64,000 nucleotides of DNA, from positions 290,859 through 354,858 of the forward strand of contig NZ_BDCG01000017.1 of the NCBI RefSeq assembly GCF_001613385.1, in the 5' to 3' direction. Shown here piece by piece: positions 1 to 8,605 of the stretch. Origin of the DNA: Nocardia flavorosea NBRC 108225. GTDB lineage: Bacteria > Actinomycetota > Actinomycetes > Mycobacteriales > Mycobacteriaceae. The notes under the pieces were generated by a model. That model had not been told where the DNA came from, did no database searches, and saw nothing but the letters and a program-made list of their open reading frames with translations. The stretch's first letter is position 1. The number at the start of each line of letters is the position of its first letter. Both the position numbers and the translations under genes were made by a program.

Positions 1-175
1 GGGGATCGAGGCCGCAGCCGACTACTGCACCCGCGCATTGCAGCAACGCACCCGAGAGCTGGGCCGCACCGATATCGTCTTCGATCTCCGACCGTCCGGC
101 ACTCATTCCTGGGGGTACTGGGAGGACGACCTGCACCGTTCCTGGCCACTGCTGGCCGCGGCGCTGGGTGCTTGA
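1..175 (+). CDS. C-terminal end of an antigen-85-type mycolyltransferase (partial)
   Basis: Only the last 57 codons are present, reading in from the left edge and ending in TGA at 173-175. The peptide contains GTHSWGYWEDDL, matching the conserved C-terminal GTHSWxYW block of the antigen 85 / corynomycolyltransferase esterase family, where the histidine belongs to the Ser-Glu-His triad. These enzymes act outside the membrane and transfer mycolic acids to arabinogalactan or trehalose. The nucleophile and signal peptide lie outside the window, so exact specificity cannot be judged. The neighbouring gene is another acyl-lipid enzyme, on the opposite strand. Confidence 0.8.
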   Translation, partial: GIEAAADYCTRALQQRTRELGRTDIVFDLRPSGTHSWGYWEDDLHRSWPLLAAALGA

Positions 176-216
176 TTCCGGATACCCACGGCGCGGTATC
201 CGGAACGGCCCGCCAC

Positions 217-1656
217 TCATCCCAGGGCGTCCACCAGGTCGCGGAACGACTGCACCAGCAGTTCCCGGTAGCGCTCGGGGTCGGGCATCATCGCCGAATC
301 CACGTGGAAGGTGATCACCAGTTCGTCGCCCTGAGAGGAGATGAGATGCCGCAGTCCGTCGCCGTCGAGTACCGGCAGGACACCGAACGCGCGGAGTAGC
401 GGTGCACCGCGGAAGGTCATACCGTCACCGGTCGGCGGAACATTGCTGATCGTGGTGTTGCTCAGCGGAATCGACCCGGCTCCGGCGTAAGTCCGCTGGG
501 CGCGGGCCCAGCCGGCCAACCGCAGGAGCCAGGCCGGCGAGGTCTCCACCCGGGCGGCATACCGCAGAACCGCCGGATCGGTGTTGCGGCGGCGTTCCCG
601 GCGAACCGATTCCCGGATCGCCGCCAGTCGTGCCGAGGGCTCGGTGATATCGGTGTGCAGGTCGACGGCCATCTGACCGAGTCGGTTCGCCGAATGCCAT
701 TCCGCAATACCCCGCATCGATATCGGCACCATGGCGGCCAGCGAATCCGGCGGTGTCTCCTGCTTCTCGCCGAGGTAGGCGGCCAGCGCCCCGGATACGA
801 CGGTCAGCATCACATCGTTGACCGTCGTACGCTCCGCGCAGCGGGCACACACCGCTTTGACCTGAGACAACGCCAGCGTCACCTGATCGACCGCCCGGCC
901 GGGGCCGGCCGCACGATTGAACCGGGTGGCGGGCCGAGTGGGCAGCGGCTCGTCCAGTAATCCGGCCGCGGCCCGCTCACGCACCTCCGTGCGGGCCGCG
1001 CCGGCACGACGCAGGCTGGCCACGAAACACGCCAGCCGGTAGGGGAACACCAGTGCGGCACGTATGCCCATGACCGGGGCCCGCCAGGGCACACCGCCCG
1101 GCGCGGCCGAGGCCGTTCGACCGCTGAACAGTTGCGCTTCCAGCTCCCGAGTCGCCACCCCGTCAACGGCGCTGTGGTGGAACTTCAACGCCAATATCGT
1201 CGTCGGCCCAGGGGTGCCCGGTACCCCGTGGACTCGATCGAAGAAATGGAACATCCACGGCGGACGGCCGAGATCCACTCGTGCCACTGTTATCTCACCC
1301 AGCCGGCGCCGGACCGTATCCCAGTCTGCGCCGGCCGGTTCGACCAGCACATGGCCGGCGATATCGAAGGCGGGATCCGGAACCCAGTAGGGCAGGTCCA
1401 GATCGAACGGCACGCGGCGCAGCCTGCGCCGGAACAGCGGCGCGAACCCTGCCCGCTCCTGCGCCCAGCGCACTGCCGCGGCAGTATCGAGCGGTTCCGC
1501 GCCGCGGCAATCGAATACGTAGACCGCAACGATGGTCGAAGGGTGCCGGTCGGTTTCGTCGTAGTAGAACACGGCATCGCGCGGGGCCAACTGTTCCGTC
1601 ATCGCTGCGATTTCCGCCGTGGTCTCGCCGACCGCGCTATCCATTCCTGCGCTCAT
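217..1656 (-). CDS. Wax ester synthase / diacylglycerol acyltransferase (WS/DGAT) family protein
   Basis: A 479-residue protein of the bacterial WS/DGAT family, which transfers an acyl group from acyl-CoA to a long-chain alcohol or diacylglycerol to make storage wax or triacylglycerol at the membrane/lipid-droplet surface. The catalytic HHxxxDG motif is intact as HHSAVDG, and the N-terminus has the usual LAPRDAVFYYDE-type opening. I chose the ATG at 1656 because AGGAAC lies just upstream; an ATG at 1602 would give a 461-residue protein starting MTEQLAPRD and cannot be excluded. The open frame continues upstream, but that part is compositionally unlike the family. It is convergent with the mycolyltransferase fragment and divergent from cobG. 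Confidence 0.88.
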   Translation of the reverse strand: MSAGMDSAVGETTAEIAAMTEQLAPRDAVFYYDETDRHPSTIVAVYVFDCRGAEPLDTAAAVRWAQERAGFAPLFRRRLRRVPFDLDLPYWVPDPAFDIAGHVLVEPAGADWDTVRRRLGEITVARVDLGRPPWMFHFFDRVHGVPGTPGPTTILALKFHHSAVDGVATRELEAQLFSGRTASAAPGGVPWRAPVMGIRAALVFPYRLACFVASLRRAGAARTEVRERAAAGLLDEPLPTRPATRFNRAAGPGRAVDQVTLALSQVKAVCARCAERTTVNDVMLTVVSGALAAYLGEKQETPPDSLAAMVPISMRGIAEWHSANRLGQMAVDLHTDITEPSARLAAIRESVRRERRRNTDPAVLRYAARVETSPAWLLRLAGWARAQRTYAGAGSIPLSNTTISNVPPTGDGMTFRGAPLLRAFGVLPVLDGDGLRHLISSQGDELVITFHVDSAMMPDPERYRELLVQSFRDLVDALG

Positions 1657-2173
1657 ACCTGTTCCTACGGACCGATTTCGTGATGAAAAGAATGCCCACG
1701 GAAAGCAGGCAGACCGATCGACACTATCGCGATTCTGCCCGGGATCGAGCGGGAACAGAAATATTTTGGAGCAGTAAAATTTCAGAACGGAGAAACGGGG
1801 GCAACACTCCCCCGCCCGGCGGATGGGGAATTCCCCCGCGAACCCACTTTCCGATCCCGCGACCGGGACCGGACAGCACCGGATCACCCCGCTCGTGGGC
1901 CCGCCGCTACCCGCCCCACACGACCCCGGCACAGCCCCCGACAGAAGGCAGCACACACACCCACCGGCCGCGGCCGCCGGTTCCCGCCGAGTGTCCGGGA
2001 CACTACGACAGATACCACAATCAAATGGTTGCCAAATATTAGCTACGCCCGGCGTCCAGAGCGCCGCAGTTTCACGGGAGCCGGGCCGACCGGCGCCTCA
2101 CCGCGGGGAACGCGGCCCGGCAGTGGCGGCGACCGCCGGACACCCGGTACCGACCTCGTATCCTGGTCGGGTT
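1657..2173. other. Divergent intergenic region between the WS/DGAT gene and cobG
   Basis: No convincing gene lies here. The part nearest the acyltransferase is unusually AT-rich for this genome and holds an imperfect palindrome, GAAATATTTT (1758-1767) against AAAATTTC (1776-1783), which may belong to the acyltransferase promoter. The cobG side carries TATCCT about 9 bases before its ATG, which would fit a -10 box of a nearly leaderless transcript. No cobalamin-riboswitch motif was recognised. Confidence 0.3.
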
Positions 2174-3355
2174 ATGTCACGCACCACCGCCGATTCCTGC
2201 CCCGGCATCCTCCGGCTACACCAGGCCGCCGACGGACCGCTGGCGCGAATCCGCGTCCCCGGCGGACAACTGACACCCACGCAGATCCAGGCACTCGCGG
2301 AGGCCGCGCACCGGCTGGGCGACGGAAATATCGAACTGACCTCTCGCGGCAATGTGCAACTCCGGCGGGTACGCGACACCGGCGCACTCGCGGACCTCTT
2401 GGGCGACGCCGGGCTCCTGCCGAGCCGGACCCATGAGCGGGTCCGCAATATCATCGCCTCCCCACTGTCCGGGCGTATCGGCCCGCACCCCGATATCCGG
2501 CCGCTGGTGACCGCACTCGATACCGGCCTGCTCGGCTCCCCGCAACTGGCCGGCCTCCCCGGCCGTGTGTTGTTCACGCTGGACGACGGCCGCGGCGATA
2601 CGAGCGCCCTGCATCCCGATATCGGCATACACGGCCTCGGCGACGACCGTTTCGCCCTGCTGCTGGCCGGCCGGGACAGCGGAGTCCGGGTATCGGCCAC
2701 CGAGGTGGTCGATACCGTGCTGGCAGCCGCGCACGGCTTCCTGGAAATCGGGAGCGGCCACTGGCGTCTCCAGGAGATCGACGGCGGCACCGAACGCCTC
2801 ACTGCCCGGCTGGGCCGCTCCCCCGGCACCGAACGTCTGGAATTCACCGACCCGGCCGGTCCGCCGATCGGCTGGCTCCCACAGGACGACGGGCTCGTCG
2901 CACTCGGCGCCGGTGTGCGCTTGGGTTCCCTGCCCGCCCGCACGGCCGAATTCCTGGCCGCGATCGAACGCCCGATCCTGCTCACCCCGTGGCGCAGCCT
3001 GATTGTCGCCGATCTCGGTGAAGCAGCGGCCGAGCAGGTGGTCCGAGTGCTGGCGCCGATGGGACTGCTCTTCGACGCCGACTCACCGTGGTTGCGGATC
3101 ACCGCCTGCGCGGGCCGGCCGGGTTGCGCGAAATCGCATACCGATATCCGCGCCGATGCCGCGACCGCCGTGGAAACGGGCCGCACCACCGCAGCAGCAA
3201 CTGCGGAAGCCGACGCGGTCTCCGCCGCGGCGATCGTCACGGCCGGCCGGCAACACTGGTCCGGTTGCGACCGGCACTGCGGGCGACCGGCCGGGCCGGT
3301 CACCGAGGTCACCGCTACACCGGCGGGCTACCGGGTCGTTTCCCCGATCGACTGA
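2174..3355 (+). CDS. cobG: Precorrin-3B synthase CobG
   Basis: A 393-residue protein of the nitrite/sulfite-reductase-like family. CobG is the oxygen-dependent monooxygenase that converts precorrin-3A to precorrin-3B, preparing ring contraction in the aerobic cobalamin pathway. Two ferredoxin-like half-domains are visible. Near the C-terminus four cysteines, in ACAGRPGCAKSHTD and SGCDRHCGRP, match the 4Fe-4S/siroheme ligand pattern. The ATG at 2174 begins MSRTTADSCPGILRLHQA, the usual family start; the frame stays open upstream but that extension does not resemble the family. cobH and cobIJ follow on the same strand about 5 kb later, separated by unrelated genes. Confidence 0.88.
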   Translation: MSRTTADSCPGILRLHQAADGPLARIRVPGGQLTPTQIQALAEAAHRLGDGNIELTSRGNVQLRRVRDTGALADLLGDAGLLPSRTHERVRNIIASPLSGRIGPHPDIRPLVTALDTGLLGSPQLAGLPGRVLFTLDDGRGDTSALHPDIGIHGLGDDRFALLLAGRDSGVRVSATEVVDTVLAAAHGFLEIGSGHWRLQEIDGGTERLTARLGRSPGTERLEFTDPAGPPIGWLPQDDGLVALGAGVRLGSLPARTAEFLAAIERPILLTPWRSLIVADLGEAAAEQVVRVLAPMGLLFDADSPWLRITACAGRPGCAKSHTDIRADAATAVETGRTTAAATAEADAVSAAAIVTAGRQHWSGCDRHCGRPAGPVTEVTATPAGYRVVSPID

Positions 3356-3747
3356 CCCCCCACCCAGCGGAGTTCGAGCTCGCACCGCGCGGCCGGTCGT
3401 CACGGCGGCGACTACCGGCCGGAGCCCACCGGCCCCGGTGAGCAGCGACATCACCGTGATGACCGGTGCGACCGACCGGACCCCCCTCCCGCATCGGGCA
3501 GCAAACTCCGGAAACGGCCGGGCGAACCGCGCTCCGCCGTGGGGCGAATGCGGTCGAACCACGCTGAGTGCCCGGCGGGCCCAGCTCATCCCTCCCAGCT
3601 CTTTCGGCCGAACGGTGGCAGCACCACTGGCTGTCGCCTGAACGGCCGGGCACTCGGCACGACGCCGACCGGTTGGTAACGCAGGTGCCCTCACCACACA
3701 CGCCCTCGACAGTTGCGGCGCCGATATGCGCCCCTCGGGCTATCCTC
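3356..3747. other. Convergent intergenic region, no gene recognised
   Basis: About 390 bases between the ends of cobG and the MpaB-type gene. Several overlapping open frames exist on both strands, as expected for high-GC DNA, but none has a plausible start signal or recognisable protein sequence. No clear terminator hairpin was seen. Confidence 0.3.
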
Positions 3748-4599
3748 TCAGGCCTTGCGAACCCGCTCGATTCCGGCGTACGCGCGCGGCGCGTAGCGCA
3801 GGCGCTCCGGAAGCAGCGGCCAGACGGTTCGCACCGTTGCCGCGAAGAGGCCGAAGAGTTTCTGATCGAGCGGACGCCAGCGCAGATCCAGAATTTCGCG
3901 GGCTCGTTCGGGCATGAGCGCATTGGCCAGCCAGACATTGAACGCCATGACCGGGCGCCAGATCACCGACCACATCGGCTCCGGGATACCGGGCATGGCG
4001 GGGATCCGGACGCTGCCGAGGCGGAGCGCGAAATCGGTGGTCGCATTCGATTCCAGCACCTCGTCGATGGTGCGGTTCCAATACTCCTCGAACTCGGCGT
4101 AATTCGTGACCAGCACCCGGTCGGACAGTCCGTACATCCGCCACCAGGTGACCCCTTCGGCGATCAGCTGATCCTTCTCCGCGGCGGTCAGCGGTGTGCC
4201 GAAATGCTCGTTGAGGGCCAGGGTGAGTTCGACGAACGTGGCGTGGGTCCACCAGTACACATCCGGGTTCAGCGCGTGGTAGCGCTCGCCCCGGGAGTCG
4301 GTGCCCTTCAGCGGGCGGTGGTAGTCGCGGACGCGGGCGGCCTGCTCCTCGGCATCGGCGTCGTAGATCATGCCCTGGATCTGCGGCAGGGAACGGATCA
4401 GGCGATCCCAGGGGTCGGCGAAGAAGTTCGAATGGTCCTGGAGCGCGGCGCCTACCGCCGGATGCATGTTCTGCAGGATGCCGGTGCGCCCGAGGAACAA
4501 CATGTTCCGCAGATCGCCGGCGTACTTCCAGGTCAGCGAACCCGGGCCGATCGGCGCGCCGGCCGGGGCAAGCGGAACGGCGGTGTTCGGAGCACCCAT
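3748..4599 (-). CDS. MpaB-type oxygenase (DUF2236 family)
   Basis: A 283-residue all-helical protein of the DUF2236/MpaB family, whose characterised members are heme-binding oxygenases such as latex-clearing and mycophenolic-acid pathway enzymes. Recognisable features are the GPGSLTWKYAGDLRNML opening, the conserved histidines in NMHPAV, and the WWTHATF segment. The actual substrate is unknown. ATG at 4599 has GGAGA upstream. It is divergent from the NDMA-dependent alcohol dehydrogenase, with a 235-base shared promoter region containing a possible operator. Confidence 0.8.
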   Translation of the reverse strand: MGAPNTAVPLAPAGAPIGPGSLTWKYAGDLRNMLFLGRTGILQNMHPAVGAALQDHSNFFADPWDRLIRSLPQIQGMIYDADAEEQAARVRDYHRPLKGTDSRGERYHALNPDVYWWTHATFVELTLALNEHFGTPLTAAEKDQLIAEGVTWWRMYGLSDRVLVTNYAEFEEYWNRTIDEVLESNATTDFALRLGSVRIPAMPGIPEPMWSVIWRPVMAFNVWLANALMPERAREILDLRWRPLDQKLFGLFAATVRTVWPLLPERLRYAPRAYAGIERVRKA

Positions 4600-4633
4600 G
4601 GTCCGATCTCCTTCTCTCTCCGAGGCGAAGCTA

Positions 4634-4660
4634 TGAGACGGATGTTAGTTCACCATCTCA
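4634..4660. promoter_or_regulatory. Imperfect palindrome in a divergent promoter, possible operator
   Basis: TGAGACGG (4634-4641) is followed after 11 bases by CCATCTCA (4653-4660); the arms are complementary except at one position. The site lies 35-61 bases upstream of the MpaB-type start, in the region shared with the alcohol dehydrogenase gene, as an operator would. No obvious cognate regulator is adjacent, so the call is tentative. Confidence 0.3.
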
Positions 4661-4834
4661 CTCTCTCGTCTTTCCGGGTGCCCGAAGAACACCGCGCTCG
4701 GCGAATAGCGGCCCCCTCGGAGCCACTATGTCGTATCGTTGTCCGGACTCTTGTCCATACAGATGTTCATGTGAGTTCGGAGCCCATTGCCCGGCGGCGC
4801 GGCGGGCCCGGGGCGCTGAGAAAGCGAGTACACG

Positions 4835-5962
4835 ATGAAGACCAAAGGCGCTCTCATCTGGGAATTCAACCAGCCATGGCAGATCGAGGAGATCGAAATC
4901 GGCGACCCTCGTAAACACGAGGTCAAAGTCGAGCTCGAAGCCGCGGGGATGTGCCATTCCGACCACCATCTGGTCACCGGCGGTATCCCGATGATGGGCT
5001 TCCCGGTCCTCGGCGGTCACGAGGGCGCAGGCAAGATCATCGAAGTCGGCGAGGCGGTCGAGGACCTCGCGGTGGGCGATCACGTGGTGCTGTCCTTCAT
5101 CCCGTCCTGCGGGAAATGCCCGTCGTGTCAGGCCGGATTGCGCAACCTCTGCGACCTGGGTGCGTTACTGCTCGCGGGCACCTCGGTGACCGACGGGTCG
5201 TTCCGGATCCAGGCCCGCGGCCAGGACGTCTACCCGATGGCCCTGCTGGGCACCTTCTCTCCGTACATGGTGGTGCACGAGAGTTCGGTGGTGAAGATCG
5301 ATCCGTCGATCCCGTTCGAGGTCGCCTGCCTGGTGGGCTGCGGTGTCACCACCGGCTACGGATCGGCGGTGCGCACCGCCGACATCCGGCCCGGCGACGA
5401 TGTCGCGATCATCGGCCTGGGCGGAGTGGGTATCTCGGCGCTACAGGGCGCCGTTCACGCCGGCGCCCGATACATCTTCACGGTCGACCCGGTGCCGTGG
5501 AAGCGCGAACAGGCACTGAAATTCGGCGCCACCCACGCCTACGCCACCATCGAAGAGGCGACCGCCGCATGCGCGGAGATCACCTGGGGCGGTATGGCCA
5601 AGAAGGTGATCGTCACCGTCGGCGAAGTGCACGGTGAGGATGTCGACAGCTGGATGGGAATCACCGCCAAGGCGGGTACCTGCGTACTCACCGCCATGGG
5701 CAGCCTCACCGAGAACCAGGCCACCCTGAACCTGTCGATGCTGTCGCTGCTGCAGAAGAACCTGCAGGGCACCATCTTCGGCGGCGGCAACCCGCACTAC
5801 GATATCCCGCACCTGCTGTCGATGTACCAGGTGGGCAAACTCAATCTCGACGATATGGTCACCCGGCAGTACCGGCTCGAGGACATCAACGAGGGCTATC
5901 AGGACATGCTCGCCGGACGCAATATCCGCGGCATCATCCGCTATACCGACGCCGACCGGTGA
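4835..5962 (+). CDS. NDMA-dependent (nicotinoprotein-type) zinc alcohol dehydrogenase
   Basis: A 375-residue class III-like zinc dehydrogenase of the actinobacterial NDMA-dependent family, in which NAD is bound tightly and an external acceptor (in vivo often mycofactocin) reoxidises it. Catalytic zinc ligands are Cys40 (GMCHSDHH) and His62 with Glu63 (GGHEGAG); structural zinc ligands are Cys92, 95, 98 and 106 (SCGKCPSCQ...LC). The Rossmann motif GLGGVGISALQGA is intact. GAAAGCGAG precedes ATG 4835. It is divergent from the MpaB-type gene and convergent with a deazaflavin reductase, with a hairpin between them. The natural alcohol substrate is not evident. Confidence 0.9.
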   Translation: MKTKGALIWEFNQPWQIEEIEIGDPRKHEVKVELEAAGMCHSDHHLVTGGIPMMGFPVLGGHEGAGKIIEVGEAVEDLAVGDHVVLSFIPSCGKCPSCQAGLRNLCDLGALLLAGTSVTDGSFRIQARGQDVYPMALLGTFSPYMVVHESSVVKIDPSIPFEVACLVGCGVTTGYGSAVRTADIRPGDDVAIIGLGGVGISALQGAVHAGARYIFTVDPVPWKREQALKFGATHAYATIEEATAACAEITWGGMAKKVIVTVGEVHGEDVDSWMGITAKAGTCVLTAMGSLTENQATLNLSMLSLLQKNLQGTIFGGGNPHYDIPHLLSMYQVGKLNLDDMVTRQYRLEDINEGYQDMLAGRNIRGIIRYTDADR

Positions 5963-5965
5963 GCG

Positions 5966-6007
5966 CGGTGCTCGCCAGGCGTTACGCGCGCCGCAGGGCG
6001 AGCACCG
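5966..6007. terminator. Hairpin between convergent genes
   Basis: CGGTGCTCGCC (5966-5976) pairs perfectly over 11 bases with GGCGAGCACCG (5997-6007), leaving a 20-base loop. It sits just after the alcohol dehydrogenase stop codon and overlaps the last codons of the opposing gene. There is no U tract, which is common in actinobacterial terminators. Confidence 0.5.
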
Positions 6008-6407
6008 GAATCGTGCGGATCCCGCGGGCCTTCTCCTCGTACTCGGCGAATCCCGGGTAGCGGCGGGCCTGTTCGGCATAGATCCGGTCCCGTTCGGCAC
6101 CCGATACCTCGGTGACGGTAACCGGATAGGTCTCGGTACCGCGCTCCACCGTCGCCTGCCCGGCCGTGGTGAGGTTGTAATACCAGTCCGGGTTGGTGGG
6201 CGCACCGGCCTTACTGGCGAATACGTAGACGAGGTCGGCGGGATTCTGCTCGTCGGGCAGATACATCGTCGGGGCCACGGATTCGCGCCCACTTCTGCGG
6301 CCGCGGTGATGCACCAGCAGTATCGGCGCACCCTCGAAAGGCCCACCGACGCGACCCTCGTTTTCCCGGAATTCCTCGATGATCTGCGTGTTCCAGTTGT
6401 CAGCCAT
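5982..6407 (-). CDS. F420-dependent nitroreductase-family protein (DUF385)
   Basis: A 141-residue split-barrel protein of the deazaflavin (F420)-dependent nitroreductase family related to mycobacterial Ddn. The core segment PILLVHHRGRRSGRESVAP and the later NPDWYYNLTT match family blocks that contact F420. Such enzymes reduce quinones, nitro compounds or other substrates with F420H2 at the membrane or in the cytosol. I took ATG 6407 (MADNWNTQ); an in-frame ATG eight codons earlier (6431) is possible. Its physiological substrate is unknown. Confidence 0.82.
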   Translation of the reverse strand: MADNWNTQIIEEFRENEGRVGGPFEGAPILLVHHRGRRSGRESVAPTMYLPDEQNPADLVYVFASKAGAPTNPDWYYNLTTAGQATVERGTETYPVTVTEVSGAERDRIYAEQARRYPGFAEYEEKARGIRTIPVLALRRA

Positions 6408-6485
6408 ACCGGGGATTATGCCGTCGGCCACCCCGCCACGCCCGGCGCCACAGACGTGTGGCGTGGATCTCCCGGCCTGCGCCCC

Positions 6486-6614
6486 GGAACCGCCCGGATA
6501 TTGCCCGCCGATCAGGTGCGCACAGCGAAGCGGGCGCTGACAGCCGAGTACGGCAACAAGTTCCGGGCCTTCGTACTCACGCTCCTACTGGGCCGTTTCC
6601 GCCGCCACGGCGGG
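6486..6614 (+). pseudogene. Possible C-terminal remnant of a PPOX-class F420-dependent oxidoreductase
   Basis: A plus-strand frame in the otherwise empty 6408-6763 region reads GTARILPADQVRTAKRAL followed by TAEYGNKFRAFVLTLL. This resembles the last 45 residues of PPOX-type F420 oxidoreductases (GTARxLPPxE...AExALxxKYGxxFR). No matching N-terminal half is present; upstream, the DNA runs into the opposing deazaflavin gene. I read it as a decayed fragment, recognised by eye only. Confidence 0.35.
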
Positions 6615-6763
6615 GCAGGCAGTGGGGCCGGAAATCGATGTTGCGGCTGGACTGCCGGCGCTGAAAACCGGCAGACGATCGCCGCTGTCACGAAACGTGA
6701 GGATGCCGGAGCGGAGTCCCGGCCGGTCCGGTCCACGACCTCCTCCGTGGCGGGTCGGGTATC

Positions 6764-7375
6764 TCAGCGCAAGCACAGCGGAGCGATATCCGCGATACCA
6801 CCGGTAGCCGGTGACGTGAGGTAGATGCACGGGCTCTGCCCCGCCGCTTCGATCGCGGTACGCACCTGCCGCCAGGCCGCGGCGTCCAGCGCCACGCCCC
6901 GCGCCAGGACGAAACCGGAAAGCCTGCTCGGGTCGGTGACCACGGCCCACGAGTAGTCGGGAGCGAGTGCGGTGACGATGTAGTTGGGCGGCCCGTCGAT
7001 CGAGTCCTGACCGGGCACCCCCGGGAAACCGACGTGCAGTTGCGCGCGAGAGAAGGGATCGGTGACCTTCGCGGTACCCCTGATCTCGTTGCTACCCCCC
7101 GACCAGGTCGTGCACCTGTTGTACACCGCGATATTGCCCTGCGGGTCCGGCGTGTACTCGGCGCGGGTATCGCGGGCACATTCCAGATTGAAGGGCTGTG
7201 GGACGGCCGCGAGTTGATTCCAGGTACCCAGATAGCGGTCCAGGTCCAGAGCGGGTACGGGCGCCGGACCCGCGGGTGGTGGCTGCGCGGCGGCGGAGGC
7301 GGCGATGAGCGCGACCGCGGCGGCGAGTGCGGAGATGAAGCCGAGAATGCGATGAACTGCGCGATACGTGGTCAC
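6764..7375 (-). CDS. Secreted lipocalin-family protein
   Basis: A 203-residue exported protein. Residues 1-30 form a signal peptide (basic start, long Ala/Leu/Ile core ending ASAAAQ). The mature part begins with the lipocalin signature DRYLGTWNQLAAVPQPF (the GxW block), followed by CTTWSGGSNEIRG, as in Blc-type bacterial lipocalins that bind hydrophobic ligands. Three cysteines in the mature part could form a disulfide. GTG 7375 was chosen because GAGGAG lies 5 bases upstream; an in-frame ATG at 7408 lacks such a site. Confidence 0.85.
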   Translation of the reverse strand: MTTYRAVHRILGFISALAAAVALIAASAAAQPPPAGPAPVPALDLDRYLGTWNQLAAVPQPFNLECARDTRAEYTPDPQGNIAVYNRCTTWSGGSNEIRGTAKVTDPFSRAQLHVGFPGVPGQDSIDGPPNYIVTALAPDYSWAVVTDPSRLSGFVLARGVALDAAAWRQVRTAIEAAGQSPCIYLTSPATGGIADIAPLCLR

Positions 7376-7649
7376 GGTGGCTCCTCGTGAATCGGCGGAT
7401 GGACCCATCCTATGGAGCCATGAGCTGCGGTGAAAGGTGATATCACCGAGGAGGACGGCCCGGAGCCGGGGAAACCGTTCGCGGGCCGCAAGGAGCGTGC
7501 CGATCACTGCGTCGGCCGTCGAATCGCCGGATTCCGGCCAGTTCCCGTCGATACCGCGCCGTCACCGCCGCGGTATCGACGAAGTCGAGAAACCGAAGTC
7601 TGGGGCTATGTATCCGTCGGCGCGTGAACGACCACCGGCATCAGGCGGT

Positions 7650-8288
7650 TCACACTGTTCCGTGCGTCTGCGCCACGGCCGGCAGATCGTCCGGAGTGCC
7701 GCCCATGATGAGGGCGGTGTGCTCGGTGATCACCTCGGTCGGCCAGTCCCACCACCGGACCCGCAGCAGCGTCTCGATCTCGTCGGGGGCGAAACGGGTG
7801 CGGACGGTACGTGCCGGATTACCCGCCACGATCGCATACGGTTCGACATCCTTGGTCACCACCGAATGCGCGGCGACCACGGCGCCGTCACCGATCCGGA
7901 CCCCGGGCATGATCGTGGCCGACCGGCCTATCCACACGTCGTTGCCGATCACCGTATCGGGCAGTGGATCGATCGCGCTGAAGACCTCCAGGGTGTTCTC
8001 CGCCCACGTACCGCCGAACATGGTGAACGGATAGGTGGACGGGCCGGCCATGGGATGGTTGCCTCCGGGCATCAGGAACGCCGCCCGCGGAGCGATCGCG
8101 GTGAACCGGCCGATCACCAGCCGTTGCGGGCCGTAGTTGTAGAGGACATTGCCGTCCTGGAACGGCACACCACTGCCCTCGTCGTCGAAGTGGGTGAATG
8201 CACCCACCTCGATGAACGGGGAGTCGACCTGATTCCCCAGGAACACCACGTTCGTCAGGTCCGGACGCGTGGACGGATGCCATTGCAT
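7650..8288 (-). CDS. Vat/CatB-type xenobiotic acetyltransferase (hexapeptide repeat)
   Basis: A 212-residue left-handed beta-helix acetyltransferase of the xenobiotic (streptogramin/chloramphenicol) type. GGNHPMAGPSTYPFTMFGG contains the expected catalytic histidine. Hexapeptide repeats run through VIGNDVWIGRSATIMPGVRI and the C-terminal GNPARTVRTRF block is present. It would acetylate a hydroxyl of a small molecule with acetyl-CoA; whether it confers drug resistance cannot be told from sequence. Start ATG 8288 is chosen by family length, since no strong ribosome site is visible. Confidence 0.8.
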   Translation of the reverse strand: MQWHPSTRPDLTNVVFLGNQVDSPFIEVGAFTHFDDEGSGVPFQDGNVLYNYGPQRLVIGRFTAIAPRAAFLMPGGNHPMAGPSTYPFTMFGGTWAENTLEVFSAIDPLPDTVIGNDVWIGRSATIMPGVRIGDGAVVAAHSVVTKDVEPYAIVAGNPARTVRTRFAPDEIETLLRVRWWDWPTEVITEHTALIMGGTPDDLPAVAQTHGTV

Positions 8289-8605
8289 CGGATCGGGCGC
8301 GGCCGATGCTTCCTCCCTTTTCGCACCGACGTCGGCGCCTCGAGCACGGGCCGGCCGTGCCGACTCTACGGAGCAGGGTCGGCAACGTGCCGAACCGGCT
8401 CGCGAACCCGCGATCGGCCGGACGTCCGGCCGTGGTGCGTTCGTGACCTCGGTGAGTTCAGGACCGAGCGGAGTCATACCGTGTATTTCCCGGCGGGAAC
8501 CACCGCGCGAACGACGCAGGACCGGCGCCGCGCAGGCACGGGCGCCGGTACGGGCGGCCGGACCCACACCTGCCCGCCCGGCGCGGCCCCGCATAAGGTA
8601 TGCCC
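8289..8605. other. Divergent intergenic region upstream of cobH
   Basis: No gene was recognised. The only notable object is a perfect 18-base palindrome, CGGCCGGACGTCCGGCCG (8415-8432), which could be an operator or a short hairpin. No riboswitch-like cobalamin box was seen before cobH. Confidence 0.35.

Noticed and set aside
1957..2173. Cobalamin riboswitch upstream of cobG (also sought before cobH and metH)
   Set aside because: None of the conserved B12-box words was seen in these leaders.
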